64,000 nt of DNA from Chitinophagales bacterium (GTDB lineage: Bacteria; Bacteroidota; Bacteroidia; Chitinophagales; CAIOSU01), in NCBI GenBank assembly GCA_026003335.1, contig BPHB01000002.1, positions 124,001 through 188,000 on the forward strand. The letters run 5' to 3'. Under the pieces are notes generated by a model, which saw only the letters and a list, made by a program, of their open reading frames with translations, did not search any database and was not told where the DNA came from. This document shows positions 44,295-53,227 of this stretch, one piece after another (position 1 is the stretch's first letter; each line of letters opens with the position of its first letter). Position numbers and translations under genes: made by a program.

Positions 44295-45571
44295 ACGGCA
44301 GCAGGCTGCTTGCGGAGGATAAGCTGGTGGCGATGCGGACCGTGGGAAACAATCGTTACCGGCACCATAAGATAGCTTTCCAGCAGCTCAATAAAGTCAT
44401 TAAGAGTGTCGGGTAGTTCCCCGGAGAAATCAGGGCCTGATGCTAATTTCCATCCGGGTAATGACCGGTAAACAGGTTTAACCGGAATGCGGCATAAGTC
44501 AAAGGGCAACTCATCCGTAATTGTATCCCCTATCTGATAATGTGTGCACACCTTTATTTCCTCAAAGTCGTTGAGTACGTCAGCCTTCGTCAGCACAAGC
44601 TGGGTAAGGCCATTGAGCATGGCTGAATATTTTAGTGCCGGCAGGTCCAGCCAGCCACAGCGTCTGGGACGACCCGTAGTAGCTCCAAATTCCCCGCCTA
44701 TCTGCCGGATACGTTCACCGGTGGCATCCTGCAATTCCGTGGGGAAAGGTCCTCCGCCTACTCGTGTGCAGTAGGCTTTAGATACACCTATGACCTCCCG
44801 CACGTAGGAAGGAGCAATGCCCAAGCCCTTGCAGGCTGAGGCCGAAATAGTGTTAGAGGAAGTCACATAAGGATATGTACCAAAATCCAGATCCAGCATG
44901 GTACCCTGGGCCCCTTCGGCAAGAAGCCGCCTTCCTTTTTTCAGCTCATCATTTAAAAAGTATTCTGTATTAATACGCCTGATAGATCTGAGTGCTTCAA
45001 TTCCCTCAAACCATTCTTCCTCCATGTCTTGCACATCTGCTGAGTAGTCGTAAGTTTCCATCAGGCGATAGTGCTTCTCTTTTAGAAAATGGTAGCGCTC
45101 GCGAAAGTTTTCCAGTTCAATATCCCCTACACGCAAGCCGTTTCTTCCCGTTTTATCCATATAAGCCGGCCCGATACCGCGAAGGGTGGAGCCGATTTTT
45201 TCTTCTCCCTTTTTTGCTTCTGAAGCTGCGTCCAGCAGTTTATGTGTAGGAAGAATCAGCTGAGCACGGTTAGAAATGAACAGGTTTTCAGAAATATCTG
45301 CTCCAGATTTTTTTATCTTTTCCAGTTCTTTCTTAAGGGTAATTGGGTCAATCACCACTCCGTTACCGATCACATTTTTTACACGAGGGTGCAGAATACC
45401 CGAAGGAATGGTGTGCAGGACAAAGTTTTCGCCATTTACTTTCAGCGTATGACCGGCGTTAGGACCACCCTGAAAGCGGGCCACAATATCATAGTGCGCG
45501 GCAAGATAATCCACAATCTTTCCTTTGCCTTCATCGCCCCACTGAAGTCCAAGTAATATATCTGCAGGCAT
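44291..45571 (-). CDS. purA: Adenylosuccinate synthetase PurA
   Basis: GTP-dependent joining of IMP and aspartate in AMP synthesis. 426 residues. LGLQWGDEGKGKIVDYLA (7-24) with the catalytic Asp and GTP loop, FQGGPNAGHTLKVNG, IGSTLRGIGPAYMDK, AEGAQGTMLDLDFGTYPYVT (about 218-237), and GATTGRPRRCGWLDL. ATG start. Downstream pabB overlaps it; upstream STAS gene is 33 bases away. Confidence 0.97.
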   Translation of the reverse strand: MPADILLGLQWGDEGKGKIVDYLAAHYDIVARFQGGPNAGHTLKVNGENFVLHTIPSGILHPRVKNVIGNGVVIDPITLKKELEKIKKSGADISENLFISNRAQLILPTHKLLDAASEAKKGEEKIGSTLRGIGPAYMDKTGRNGLRVGDIELENFRERYHFLKEKHYRLMETYDYSADVQDMEEEWFEGIEALRSIRRINTEYFLNDELKKGRRLLAEGAQGTMLDLDFGTYPYVTSSNTISASACKGLGIAPSYVREVIGVSKAYCTRVGGGPFPTELQDATGERIRQIGGEFGATTGRPRRCGWLDLPALKYSAMLNGLTQLVLTKADVLNDFEEIKVCTHYQIGDTITDELPFDLCRIPVKPVYRSLPGWKLASGPDFSGELPDTLNDFIELLESYLMVPVTIVSHGPHRHQLILRKQPAAV

Positions 45572-45604
45572 AATTTTCGTGTGGTTTCTGATTGTTTCAG
45601 TCAG

Positions 45605-45946
45605 TCAGGATTTCAGCATGGTTCGGGCTTCTTCCGCGGTCTCGGCTATTTTAAATACGGGAGCCAGCTTTGTAATGTGCAACAAATTGCTCACTTGCTC
45701 CGGAACCTGAATCAGCACCATTTCGCCTCCGTTTTTACGCGCCTTGAGCAGACACGTAAGCAGCATACCCAATCCGGAGCTATTGATAAATTTTAGCTGA
45801 GACAGGTCAATGATAAAATGCACCTTCCCCTCTTGAATGAGTGCACTTATTTTATCCAGCACCTCTTTAGCCTGTATATCGGCCAGCAAACTACCCTTAA
45901 GGCCAATCACGGTAGCTTCTCCTTCCGATTTTATTATACATTCCAT
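45605..45946 (-). CDS. STAS-domain protein (anti-sigma factor antagonist type)
   Basis: 113 residues forming a single STAS domain: VIGLKGSLLADIQAKEVLDK, then FIIDLSQLKFINSSGLGMLL (about 44-63). Its Ser-Ser-Gly turn holds the serine phosphorylated in SpoIIAA/RsbV relatives. The partner kinase or phosphatase is not in this window. ATG start. Lies between the Fur-family gene and purA on the same strand. Target unknown. Confidence 0.9.
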   Translation of the reverse strand: MECIIKSEGEATVIGLKGSLLADIQAKEVLDKISALIQEGKVHFIIDLSQLKFINSSGLGMLLTCLLKARKNGGEMVLIQVPEQVSNLLHITKLAPVFKIAETAEEARTMLKS

Positions 45947-45975
45947 AGCTTTAGACCTTTAACAACCCCTTTGGG

Positions 45976-46461
45976 CTAATTGCTGCCACCTTGCTGTCCG
46001 GAAGCATTCGGACAATTTTCCCGCTCACAGTGACCGTGTAAAATTAACGAATGCCCTGTAATTTTAAATCCAAGCAATTCTCCTATTTTGGTTTGAATCT
46101 GCTCCAGACGCGGATCGCAAAATTCCAGCACTGCCTGACAATTGTTGCAGATTAAGTGATCATGTTGTTTGTAATGATAAGCTTTTTCATACTGGGTTTG
46201 CAGATTTCCAAACTGGTGTTTTTTAATCAAATCACAGGCTACCAGCAATTCCAAGGTGTTATATACAGTAGCCCGGCTTATGTTGTGGCCTTTTCTTTTC
46301 AGATCGTTGAATAGGGTTTCGGCATCAAAATGATCACTGCGGCTGTATATTTCTTCCAAAATGATAAAACGCTCCTGCGTTTTCCGCTGTCGGTGTTGCT
46401 CCAGATAGTCGGAAAAAAGCTGCTTGACCTCTTCAAATGTGTCTGTATGATGGGCTTGCAT
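45976..46461 (-). CDS. Fur-family metalloregulator
   Basis: 161 residues from the ATG at 46461; the frame extends to a TTG at 46476, which is less likely. Winged helix with RFIILEEIYSRSDHFDAETL and ISRATVYNTLELLVACDLI (DNA-recognition helix). Regulatory metal site residues lie in YHYKQHDHLICNNCQAVLEF (about 108-127). A second cysteine pair (CERENCP) near the C-terminus completes a structural zinc site with the CNNC pair. Could be Fur, PerR or Zur; the sequence alone does not decide. An inverted repeat CAAAC-N7-GTTTG lies just upstream. Confidence 0.92.
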   Translation of the reverse strand: MQAHHTDTFEEVKQLFSDYLEQHRQRKTQERFIILEEIYSRSDHFDAETLFNDLKRKGHNISRATVYNTLELLVACDLIKKHQFGNLQTQYEKAYHYKQHDHLICNNCQAVLEFCDPRLEQIQTKIGELLGFKITGHSLILHGHCERENCPNASGQQGGSN

Positions 46462-46473
46462 TGTAAACTCCCC

Positions 46474-46490
46474 CAAACAAATGTCGTTTG
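46474..46490. promoter_or_regulatory. Inverted repeat before the Fur-family gene
   Basis: CAAAC and GTTTG separated by seven bases, 13 bases upstream of the chosen ATG. Short arms and no match to the classical Fur or PerR box; a possible autoregulatory site only. Confidence 0.25.
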
Positions 46491-46529
46491 AATATAAAAA
46501 AAATTTATCGGGCTTTTTTGTTCATTTTC

Positions 46530-47240
46530 TCATCCATTCTGTTCTATTGCTTGCATTACCTGCCTTAGTACAATTTCTGCTTCCTCGTTATAATCTATGT
46601 CCAGAGGTTTTTTAAATCGTATTTTCAGTCGAACATTTATTTTGCGGGGAATCAGTCCGGTCTTGTCAAAAGCTTCCCGGAAGCCATCAATCACCATGGG
46701 GACCACAATAGGCCGAAAGTCTTTAATCACACGGGCAGTGCCTATTCTTCCCGGAGCATGCGGGCGCGTTGTGCCCTGGGGAAAAGTGACTACCCAGCCG
46801 CTCGTTAGCGCTAACCCTATCTTCTGTATGTCGGCCGGATCAAGCGGTCGCTGAATAAGCCTATTGCCCTCTTTCCATGTGCGTTTCACGGTTACAGCTC
46901 CGCTGTATGCAAGTATGCGAGGAATAAATCCTGATTCCATTGTTTCGCGGGCAGCTACGAAGTAGAAATTTCCCCAGGGGTTTATAAGATACGCGGGAAA
47001 CCAAACATGTTTTTTACTCCTGGCTTTCATCACCTCGTGATACAAAGCAATCACATCCATGAAATAGGTATGATGGTTGGATACAAAAAGAACATTTTTA
47101 TCGGGCAGAAGCCTCAGGTGCTCGGCACCTTTCGTTTCCAGCCGGTTTATTATATGTAAAAGCGGGTAAGTTATCACTCCCGCTGTGGAAATGAGCACTT
47201 TTTTTAACCAAACCGGCTGCCCAGAGGCGTTTTTTGTCAT
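46530..47240 (-). CDS. plsC: 1-acyl-sn-glycerol-3-phosphate acyltransferase family protein
   Basis: 236 residues from the ATG at 47240. An in-frame GTG at 47276 is the alternative, but a TAACTTTCGC promoter-like box (47262-47253) falls between them and favours the ATG. Motif I FVSNHHTYFMDVIA has the HX4D acyltransferase signature; motif III is FPQGTTRP, where most relatives have FPEGTR. Membrane-associated, acylates lysophosphatidate or a related acceptor in phospholipid synthesis. The Glu-to-Gln change in motif III is worth noting, so the exact substrate is uncertain. Confidence 0.88.
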   Translation of the reverse strand: MTKNASGQPVWLKKVLISTAGVITYPLLHIINRLETKGAEHLRLLPDKNVLFVSNHHTYFMDVIALYHEVMKARSKKHVWFPAYLINPWGNFYFVAARETMESGFIPRILAYSGAVTVKRTWKEGNRLIQRPLDPADIQKIGLALTSGWVVTFPQGTTRPHAPGRIGTARVIKDFRPIVVPMVIDGFREAFDKTGLIPRKINVRLKIRFKKPLDIDYNEEAEIVLRQVMQAIEQNG

Positions 47241-47732
47241 ACACTTCCCTGTGCGAAAGTTAAGGATTATAACCACTTATATACACTATGCCATCTCCTC
47301 CACATCTTTAGTATTAAGTATTAATATGCTTTTTTCAACCTTCCCAACATGCTTTTAAAAAAGGCTTGATAGATTAAGGCGCTATACATATGTTTTTCAA
47401 AAACCACAGGTTAAGGATTGTGGAATAAAATGGCCTGCCTGTAACCCTCGCATTTTTTTCAGAATGCATGGGCATTATCCACCAAATTCGCATTAGTTCT
47501 CCATATATATCAAAAGCAAGAGAATTCAATTCTTTTCGCCTGGCGGTTTAAATGGATGTTTTCTGCAGGAATAAAGTATACCTATCAGATTAATCCTCAT
47601 AGAATTCTTCCTTCCTCACTGCGGAAAGATAACTGGCTATCTTATCAAACCAAACGCAGGCCATTCCTTTCTTCCTGTTTATGAGCAACCATAACCGTGA
47701 TAAAAATATATCCATGCGTAACTTTGCTGCAC
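47241..47732. other. 492-base intergenic region between plsC and dus
   Basis: Divergent promoters are expected here. The left side has the plsC box TAACTTTCGC (minus strand, 47262-47253), the right end TAACTTTGC (47719-47727) for dus. In between the DNA is AT-rich with a short palindrome AGAATTCAATTCT (47520-47532) and no open frame that looks coding. Confidence 0.6.
47719..47726 (+). promoter_or_regulatory. -7 promoter box for dus
   Basis: TAACTTTG, a perfect TANNTTTG match, followed by C. Only six bases separate it from the dus ATG at 47733, so transcription would begin at or next to the start codon. No clear TTTG is seen at -33. Confidence 0.55.
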
Positions 47733-48788
47733 ATGGTTAAAATAGGAAACATACAACTGGGAGAATTTCCCTTGCTACTTGCTCCGATGGAGGATGTGAG
47801 TGATCCTCCTTTCCGCGGGCTCTGTAAAAAGCACGGAGCCGACCTGATGTTTACTGAATTCATCTCTTCCGAGGGCCTGATCCGCTATGCGGATAAAAGT
47901 GTGAAAAAGCTTGACATCTTTGACTACGAGCGCCCTATTGGCATCCAGATTTTTGGCGGAGAAATAGAATCCATGCGCAGGGCTGCCGAAATCGTAGAGC
48001 AAGCCCAACCCGACATATTGGATATCAACTACGGCTGCCCTGTAAAAAAAGTAGTTTGCAAGGATGCCGGGGCTGGCATTCTGCGCGACATACCTAAAAT
48101 GGTACGACTCACTGCCGAGATTGTCAAATCCACTTCACTACCCGTTACCGTAAAAACCCGGCTGGGATGGGATGAGCAGACCAAGTACATCGTAGAGGTA
48201 GCGGAGCGCCTGCAGGATGTAGGCATTCAGGCCATTTCTATCCACGGCCGCACCCGTCAACAGATGTACAAAGGCGAAGCCGACTGGACGCTCATCGCTG
48301 AAGTAAAAAAGAATCCTCGTATGCACATACCCGTTTTCGGGAACGGTGACATAGATAGCCCGCAAAAAGCAAAACTTTACAAGGAGCGTTATGGCGTGGA
48401 TGGCATTATGATTGGGCGGGCATCGGTCGGTTATCCCTGGATTTTCAGAGAAATAAAACACTACCTGAATACCGGGGAGCTGTTGCCGCCACCGACTTTG
48501 CGCGAGCGCGTGGCTGCCTGCCTGGAGCATTTGCAGCGCTCAGTGGAGTGGAAAGGCGAAAAGCTTGGCATCCTGGAAATGCGCAGGCATTATGCAAACT
48601 ATTTCAGAGGTTACCGCCATGCCAAACTAATACGCAGCAAGCTGGTTACTGCCGAATCATTGCAGGAGGCAGAAGCAATTCTGCTGTCTGCAGAAGAAGT
48701 TTTACGTGAAGATGAAGGAATCCCCTCCTTTCCTTCTTATTCTCAACATGACACTTTTGCAGACAACAGAATCAGGCACGCAGTTTGA
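47733..48788 (+). CDS. dus: tRNA-dihydrouridine synthase (DusB-like)
   Basis: 351 residues from the ATG at 47733, which gives MVKIGNIQLGEFPLLLAPMEDVSD as normal for DusB; the frame is open to a GTG at 47697 upstream of the promoter box. FMN-dependent TIM barrel: LLLAPMEDVS, DINYGCPVKKVVCKDAGAG (about 101-119; catalytic Cys), SIHGRTRQQMYKGEADW, PVFGNGDID, and GIMIGRASVGYPWIF. Reduces uridines in the tRNA D-loop. Confidence 0.95.
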   Translation: MVKIGNIQLGEFPLLLAPMEDVSDPPFRGLCKKHGADLMFTEFISSEGLIRYADKSVKKLDIFDYERPIGIQIFGGEIESMRRAAEIVEQAQPDILDINYGCPVKKVVCKDAGAGILRDIPKMVRLTAEIVKSTSLPVTVKTRLGWDEQTKYIVEVAERLQDVGIQAISIHGRTRQQMYKGEADWTLIAEVKKNPRMHIPVFGNGDIDSPQKAKLYKERYGVDGIMIGRASVGYPWIFREIKHYLNTGELLPPPTLRERVAACLEHLQRSVEWKGEKLGILEMRRHYANYFRGYRHAKLIRSKLVTAESLQEAEAILLSAEEVLREDEGIPSFPSYSQHDTFADNRIRHAV

Positions 48789-48824
48789 CCCTTCAGGCTG
48801 ATTAAAAAAACAACAGTAAGCAAG

Positions 48825-49499
48825 ATGGAATACATGCTTTTAATCCTTTTGATAATGGGTGCCAGCTGGGCAGCAGGCGCCATGTTAAGAAGCAAATTCG
48901 ACAAATATTCCCGTGTATTGACCTCCACGGGCCTGAGCGGCAAAGAGATTGCGGAAAAAATGCTGCGCGACAACAACATTTATGACGTGCAGGTGATTTC
49001 CGTTCCCGGAAAATTAACAGACCACTACAATCCGCTGGAAAAAACCGTCAATCTCAGCCCGGAGGTATATCATGGTCGCAGTGTTGCGGCAGCGGCAGTA
49101 GCCGCCCATGAATGCGGACATGCCGTGCAGCATGCAAGGGCATATCTGTGGCTGCAGATGCGATCGGCTCTTGTACCGGTAATCAGTGTTTCGTCCCGCT
49201 GGATGCAATGGATACTGCTTGCCGGCATTGTGTTATTGCAATTCTCGGTGATTCCTTTAACTATAGGAGTGGCTATGTTCGCCCTTACCACGCTGTTTTC
49301 CTTCATCACCCTGCCGGTAGAATTTGATGCCTCCAGACGGGCACTGGTATGGCTGGAAAGCGCACGTATCACCACTGCCCAGGAAAAAGCTATGGCCAAA
49401 GATGCTCTTAAATGGGCTGCCATGACCTACGTGGTAGCTGCCCTGTCATCTTTGGCCACATTACTGTATTATTTATCTCTTCTCAACCGAAGAAGATAA
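48825..49499 (+). CDS. Membrane zinc metallopeptidase (YugP family)
   Basis: 224 residues. N-terminal span (MLLILLIMGASWAAGAML), a soluble part with LSGKEIAEKMLRDNNIYDV, zinc motif VAAHECGHAVQHA (about 87-99; HExxH), and further spans (about 120-165 and 195-218). FDASRRALVWLES follows the second pair. This is the neutral zinc metallopeptidase family typified by Bacillus YugP; substrate unknown. ATG start, 36 bases after dus, same strand. Confidence 0.92.
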   Translation: MEYMLLILLIMGASWAAGAMLRSKFDKYSRVLTSTGLSGKEIAEKMLRDNNIYDVQVISVPGKLTDHYNPLEKTVNLSPEVYHGRSVAAAAVAAHECGHAVQHARAYLWLQMRSALVPVISVSSRWMQWILLAGIVLLQFSVIPLTIGVAMFALTTLFSFITLPVEFDASRRALVWLESARITTAQEKAMAKDALKWAAMTYVVAALSSLATLLYYLSLLNRRR

Positions 49500-49569
49500 T
49501 AGCAGTGCAAAATTTTAACTGGTAATCAGCAATTTATAAAATAATTTCCGGGAAAAGAGGGCTGGCTTC

Positions 49570-49600
49570 TTGCCAGGATGAATTTAAACCTATATCTTTG
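49570..49600 (+). promoter_or_regulatory. Promoter of the rplM-rpsI operon
   Basis: TTG at 49570-49572, a 20-base spacer, and TATCTTTG at 49593-49600, matching TANNTTTG exactly and followed by C. The GTG start of rplM is 30 bases downstream. Confidence 0.7.
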
Positions 49601-49630
49601 CCCACCCTTTAAAAGCACAACTTCATACAC

Positions 49631-50074
49631 GTGAATACACTAAGCTACAAAACGTTATCCGCCAATGAGCAAAGCGTTCAGCGCGCCTGGTATATTGTAG
49701 ATGCGGAAAACAAAACCCTGGGGCGACTTACCTCTAAAATAGCGTCCATCCTCCGCGGGAAAAACAAACCTTACTTTACCCCTCATGTGGATTGTGGCGA
49801 TTATGTCATAGTGGTGAATGCCGATAAAGTGCGGCTGACCGGTAAAAAATGGACCGACAAACAATACGTAAGACACACAGGCTACCCGGGAGGTCAGCGC
49901 TTTGAAACGCCCAAAACACTTGCCGCCAAACGCCCGGAAGCTATTATAGAATATGCAGTGTATGGAATGCTTCCTAAAAACAGCCTTGGACGCAAAATGA
50001 TGAAAAAATTGTTTGTCTATGCCGGCACTGACCATCCCCACCATGCACAAAACCCAAAACCCTTAACACTATAA
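49631..50074 (+). CDS. rplM: 50S ribosomal protein L13
   Basis: 147 residues. [20 protein letters not shown] (18-37), [19 protein letters not shown], and the signature [20 protein letters not shown] (about 108-127) are unmistakable. GTG start at 49631. Two bases separate it from rpsI, the universal rplM-rpsI operon. Confidence 0.98.
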   Translation: MNTLSYKTLSANEQSVQRAWYIVDAENKTLGRLTSKIASILRGKNKPYFTPHVDCGDYVIVVNADKVRLTGKKWTDKQYVRHTGYPGGQRFETPKTLAAKRPEAIIEYAVYGMLPKNSLGRKMMKKLFVYAGTDHPHHAQNPKPLTL

Positions 50075-50075
50075 A

Positions 50076-50459
50076 ATGAGTATTGAAAAAACCGTAGGTC
50101 GTAGAAAAGCCGCAGTGGCCCGTGTATTCCTCAAAAAAGGCAAAGGGCAGATTATCGTTAACGGCAGAGATTATAAAGAATATTTTTCTCAGCTTCATTT
50201 CAGAGAAAAGGTAGAACAACCCCTGACAGTCATTGAAACAAAGGATTATGATTTCTACGTGAATGTACAGGGAGGAGGACTCAAAGGACAGGCCGATGCC
50301 ATAAAGCTGGCTATTGCCCGCGCTCTGGCCAAAGCCAATCCTGATGAACGGCCTAAACTGAAGGCAGCTAAGTTGCTCACCCGCGACCCTCGCGTGGTAG
50401 AACGCAAAAAAGCTGGTCTCAGAAAGGCCCGGAAAAGAACACAATTCAGCAAGCGTTAA
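50076..50459 (+). CDS. rpsI: 30S ribosomal protein S9
   Basis: 127 residues. [20 protein letters not shown] (8-27), [19 protein letters not shown] (about 66-84), and the basic C-terminal tail [17 protein letters not shown], whose last Lys-Arg contacts P-site tRNA. ATG start, one base after rplM. Confidence 0.98.
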   Translation: MSIEKTVGRRKAAVARVFLKKGKGQIIVNGRDYKEYFSQLHFREKVEQPLTVIETKDYDFYVNVQGGGLKGQADAIKLAIARALAKANPDERPKLKAAKLLTRDPRVVERKKAGLRKARKRTQFSKR

Positions 50460-50481
50460 GTATTCAATTCGCATTCATAAC

Positions 50482-51402
50482 ATGGAGCAAATAACCCATC
50501 AGGCCCTACTGGAAGCAGGTGTTCACTTCGGACACCTGAAAAAAAAGTGGAACCCCAAAATGCTACCCTACATTTTCATGGAAAAAAAGGGTATCCACAT
50601 CATTGACCTCTACAAAACAAAAGAAAAGCTGGAAGAAGCCGCCAGTGCCCTGAAGTCCATCGCCCGATCAGGGAAAAAAATTCTCTTTGTAGCAACTAAA
50701 AAGCAGGCGAAAAACATTGTGGAAGAATGCGCAAAACGCGCGGGTATGCCCTACGTTACCGAACGCTGGCTGGGCGGCATGCTAACCAATTTTGCCACTA
50801 TCCGCAAGTCCATTAAGAAGATGCAAAGCATTGAAAAAATGCTTAATGATCCAGCTGCAAGCGAAGGAATAACCAAAAAAGAAAGGCTCGTACTCACCCG
50901 CGAAAAAGAAAAGCTGGAAAAGGTACTGGGTGGTATTGCTCAGCTCAACAGGCTGCCTGCAGCCATCTATCTGGTGGATATAAGCCATGAGCATATTGCT
51001 CTGTCAGAAGCAAACAAACTGAATATCGTTTCCGTGGGTATTGTAGATACCAACTCCGATCCGAACCTGGTAGATTTTCCCATACCTGCCAATGATGATG
51101 CATCAAAGTCTATTGCAATCATCACCAACTACATCACAGAAGCCATTCTTGAAGGATTGCAGGAAAGAAAGAAAGATAAAGAAGACCTGGAGGGCAAACT
51201 CTCCGATGCTTCAGCGGAAGCTGCCGAAGAAATAGCCGAAGAAGAAACCGAAACCGTAAAACCTGATATTGACCAAAAATTTGAAACGGAAGTGGATGAG
51301 GTCTATGAGTCCACCGATGAAGAAACCCAAAAAGAAATCAAACAGGCCAAGCTTGCGGCCAGAAAAAAGGAAGCCGAACGCAAACCGGAAAGAAAACGGT
51401 AA
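50482..51402 (+). CDS. rpsB: 30S ribosomal protein S2 with C-terminal extension
   Basis: 306 residues, about 60 longer than E. coli S2. Core motifs: LEAGVHFGHLKKKWNPKM (10-27), WLGGMLTNFATIRKSI, PAAIYLVDISHEHIAL, and PIPANDDASKSIAII. The tail (about 240-306) is first acidic (AAEEIAEEETETV), then strongly basic (ARKKEAERKPERKR). Such extensions occur in Bacteroidota S2. ATG start, 22 bases after rpsI. Confidence 0.98.
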   Translation: MEQITHQALLEAGVHFGHLKKKWNPKMLPYIFMEKKGIHIIDLYKTKEKLEEAASALKSIARSGKKILFVATKKQAKNIVEECAKRAGMPYVTERWLGGMLTNFATIRKSIKKMQSIEKMLNDPAASEGITKKERLVLTREKEKLEKVLGGIAQLNRLPAAIYLVDISHEHIALSEANKLNIVSVGIVDTNSDPNLVDFPIPANDDASKSIAIITNYITEAILEGLQERKKDKEDLEGKLSDASAEAAEEIAEEETETVKPDIDQKFETEVDEVYESTDEETQKEIKQAKLAARKKEAERKPERKR

Positions 51403-51413
51403 CAGCATACACA

Positions 51414-51450
51414 CTGCAGGCTTTCCTGCAGTCCACCTCATAAGGGTGTT
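51414..51450 (+). terminator. Tandem hairpins with T-rich tail after rpsB
   Basis: First hairpin CTGCAGG / CCTGCAG with a CTTT loop (51414-51431). Second a 5-bp stem CACCT/GGGTG (51434-51448, one T-G pair), followed by TTTTGATTTTTT. Position 12 bases after the rpsB stop and the T-rich tail fit an intrinsic terminator, possibly leaky into tsf. Confidence 0.55.
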
Positions 51451-51507
51451 TTGATTTTTTAATAAAGCCTGGAGGATCAAATTCCTCTTAAAAACAAAAA
51501 AGACAAT

Positions 51508-52350
51508 ATGACTACTACTACCATTACCGCACAGGCCGTAAACGAACTTCGGCAGAAAACCGGAGCTGGCCTAATGGACTGTAAAAAAGCACTCATTGAA
51601 GCCAAAGGCGACATGGAGGCTGCCATAGATTATCTAAGAAAAAAAGGAGCCAAGGTTTCTGAGCTCCGGGCCGGAAAAGCTGCCAATGAAGGTGTAGCTA
51701 TAGCCCAAACCTCTCCGGATGCAAAAAAGGGCGTAATTATCAATCTGAGCAGCGAAACCGATTTTGTAGCTAAAAACGAGGAATTCCTTTCCTTTGCCCA
51801 ACAAATAGCTAAGGTCGCCCTCGATCATATGCCTTCTACACTGGATGAATTGCTGAAACTGCAAGTGGACAATCTTCCGATAAAGGAAAAGCTTAACGAA
51901 CTGGTAGGAAAAATTAATGAGAACATTAAGCTATCCAAATATGAGCACCTGCAGGGCGAAGCTATTGTCGCCTACAACCATGGTCATTACAAAATAGGCG
52001 TGCTCGTACAGTTTAATCAGCCGCTTAATCCAAACACAGAAAGCATAGCCAGAGATATTGCCATGCAGATAGCCGCCATGAATCCGGTAGCTGTGGACAA
52101 AGACGATGTGCCCCAGGCAATCATTGACCGCGAAATGGAAATTGGCAGGGAACAGGCCCGGGCTGAAGGCAAACCCGAAAATATGCTGGAAAAAATTGCC
52201 ACTGGCAAACTCCAGAAATTTTTCAAGGAAAACACCCTGCTCCATCAACAGTTTGTAAAAGACCCTTCCAAAACCATTGCACAGGTTTTAAGCGAAGCGG
52301 ATAAAAACCTGAAAGTCGTTGCCTTCAGGCGTGTAACCCTGGGCTCATGA
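51508..52350 (+). CDS. tsf: Translation elongation factor Ts
   Basis: 280 residues. N-terminal UBA-like domain with VNELRQKTGAGLMDCKKALI (11-30) and AIDYLRKKGA; core dimerisation motif NLSSETDFVAKNEEF (about 84-98) with the TDFVA nucleotide-exchange residues. Releases GDP from EF-Tu. ATG start. Followed by a strong terminator and then pyrH, the common rpsB-tsf-pyrH-frr order. Confidence 0.98.
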   Translation: MTTTTITAQAVNELRQKTGAGLMDCKKALIEAKGDMEAAIDYLRKKGAKVSELRAGKAANEGVAIAQTSPDAKKGVIINLSSETDFVAKNEEFLSFAQQIAKVALDHMPSTLDELLKLQVDNLPIKEKLNELVGKINENIKLSKYEHLQGEAIVAYNHGHYKIGVLVQFNQPLNPNTESIARDIAMQIAAMNPVAVDKDDVPQAIIDREMEIGREQARAEGKPENMLEKIATGKLQKFFKENTLLHQQFVKDPSKTIAQVLSEADKNLKVVAFRRVTLGS

Positions 52351-52356
52351 ATACAC

Positions 52357-52392
52357 AAAAAGAGAGAACATGTTCTCTCTTTTTTTATTTTT
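52357..52392 (+). terminator. Intrinsic terminator after tsf
   Basis: A perfect palindrome AGAGAGAACA/TGTTCTCTCT (52361-52380), flanked by AAAA before and TTTTTT after, 7 bases after the tsf stop. Stem, position and T run are those of a Rho-independent terminator; the A run on the left means it could also work in reverse. Confidence 0.85.
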
Positions 52393-52393
52393 G
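52386..52393 (+). promoter_or_regulatory. Possible -7 box for pyrH inside the terminator tail
   Basis: TATTTTTG matches TANNTTTG and overlaps the T tract of the tsf terminator, 37 bases before the pyrH ATG. No good -33 element is seen, so this may be chance in a T-rich run. Confidence 0.35.
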
Positions 52394-52430
52394 GACAAAC
52401 CTATGAATCACCCCGCAAACGGTCCCCTGC

Positions 52431-53138
52431 ATGAAGTATAAGAGGATATTGCTGAAACTTAGTGGCGAAGCGCTGATGGGTGACAAACAATTTGGTATTG
52501 ATCCCGAACGGATTACTCAATATGCCAAAGAAATCAAAGAAGCTCTTGCCGGACATAAAACCCAGGTGGCTATCGTCATTGGCGGAGGCAATATTTTCCG
52601 GGGTCTGAAAGCCTCCGAAAACGGTATTGACCGTGTACAGGGAGACTACATGGGGATGCTCGCCACCGTTATCAACGGCATGGCCTTGCAAAGCGTGCTG
52701 GAGAAAGTGGGTCTCTCTACGCGCCTGCTGTCGGCAATCAAAATGGAGCAGATCTGTGAACCCTACATCCGCAGACGCGCCATTCGCCATCTCGAAAAAG
52801 GACGTATCGTCATTTTTGCTGCCGGCACCGGTAATCCTTATTTCACCACGGACACAGCCGCAGTGTTACGCGCCATTGAAATTGAAGCAGATCTCATCCT
52901 GAAAGGTACCCGTGTGGACGGCATTTATTCCGCTGACCCTCTCAAAGACTCCTCTGCCAAGAGATTCAGCCGCCTTTCTTTTGACGATGCCATACAGAAA
53001 AACCTACAGATTATGGATCAAACCGCCTTTACCCTTTGTAAGGAAAACAAACTGCCCATTGTTGTTTTTGACATAAACAAAAAAAGCAACCTGAAAAAGA
53101 TACTGGATGGAGAAAAGGTTGGTACATTAGTATATTAG
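52431..53138 (+). CDS. pyrH: UMP kinase PyrH
   Basis: Phosphorylates UMP to UDP. 235 residues of the amino-acid kinase fold. [14 protein letters not shown] (5-18), [14 protein letters not shown] (about 45-58), [16 protein letters not shown] (about 72-87), [16 protein letters not shown] (about 131-146), and [14 protein letters not shown] near the end. ATG start. Separated from tsf by a terminator; frr follows 89 bases later. Confidence 0.98.
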   Translation: MKYKRILLKLSGEALMGDKQFGIDPERITQYAKEIKEALAGHKTQVAIVIGGGNIFRGLKASENGIDRVQGDYMGMLATVINGMALQSVLEKVGLSTRLLSAIKMEQICEPYIRRRAIRHLEKGRIVIFAAGTGNPYFTTDTAAVLRAIEIEADLILKGTRVDGIYSADPLKDSSAKRFSRLSFDDAIQKNLQIMDQTAFTLCKENKLPIVVFDINKKSNLKKILDGEKVGTLVY

Positions 53139-53227
53139 ATATTCATCCTGCTCTTGCACATACATGGAAAGAGCAAAAACAAAACATCTGATAAAGAGTG
53201 CTTTTTGATTAAAATTGTTTCCTGAAT

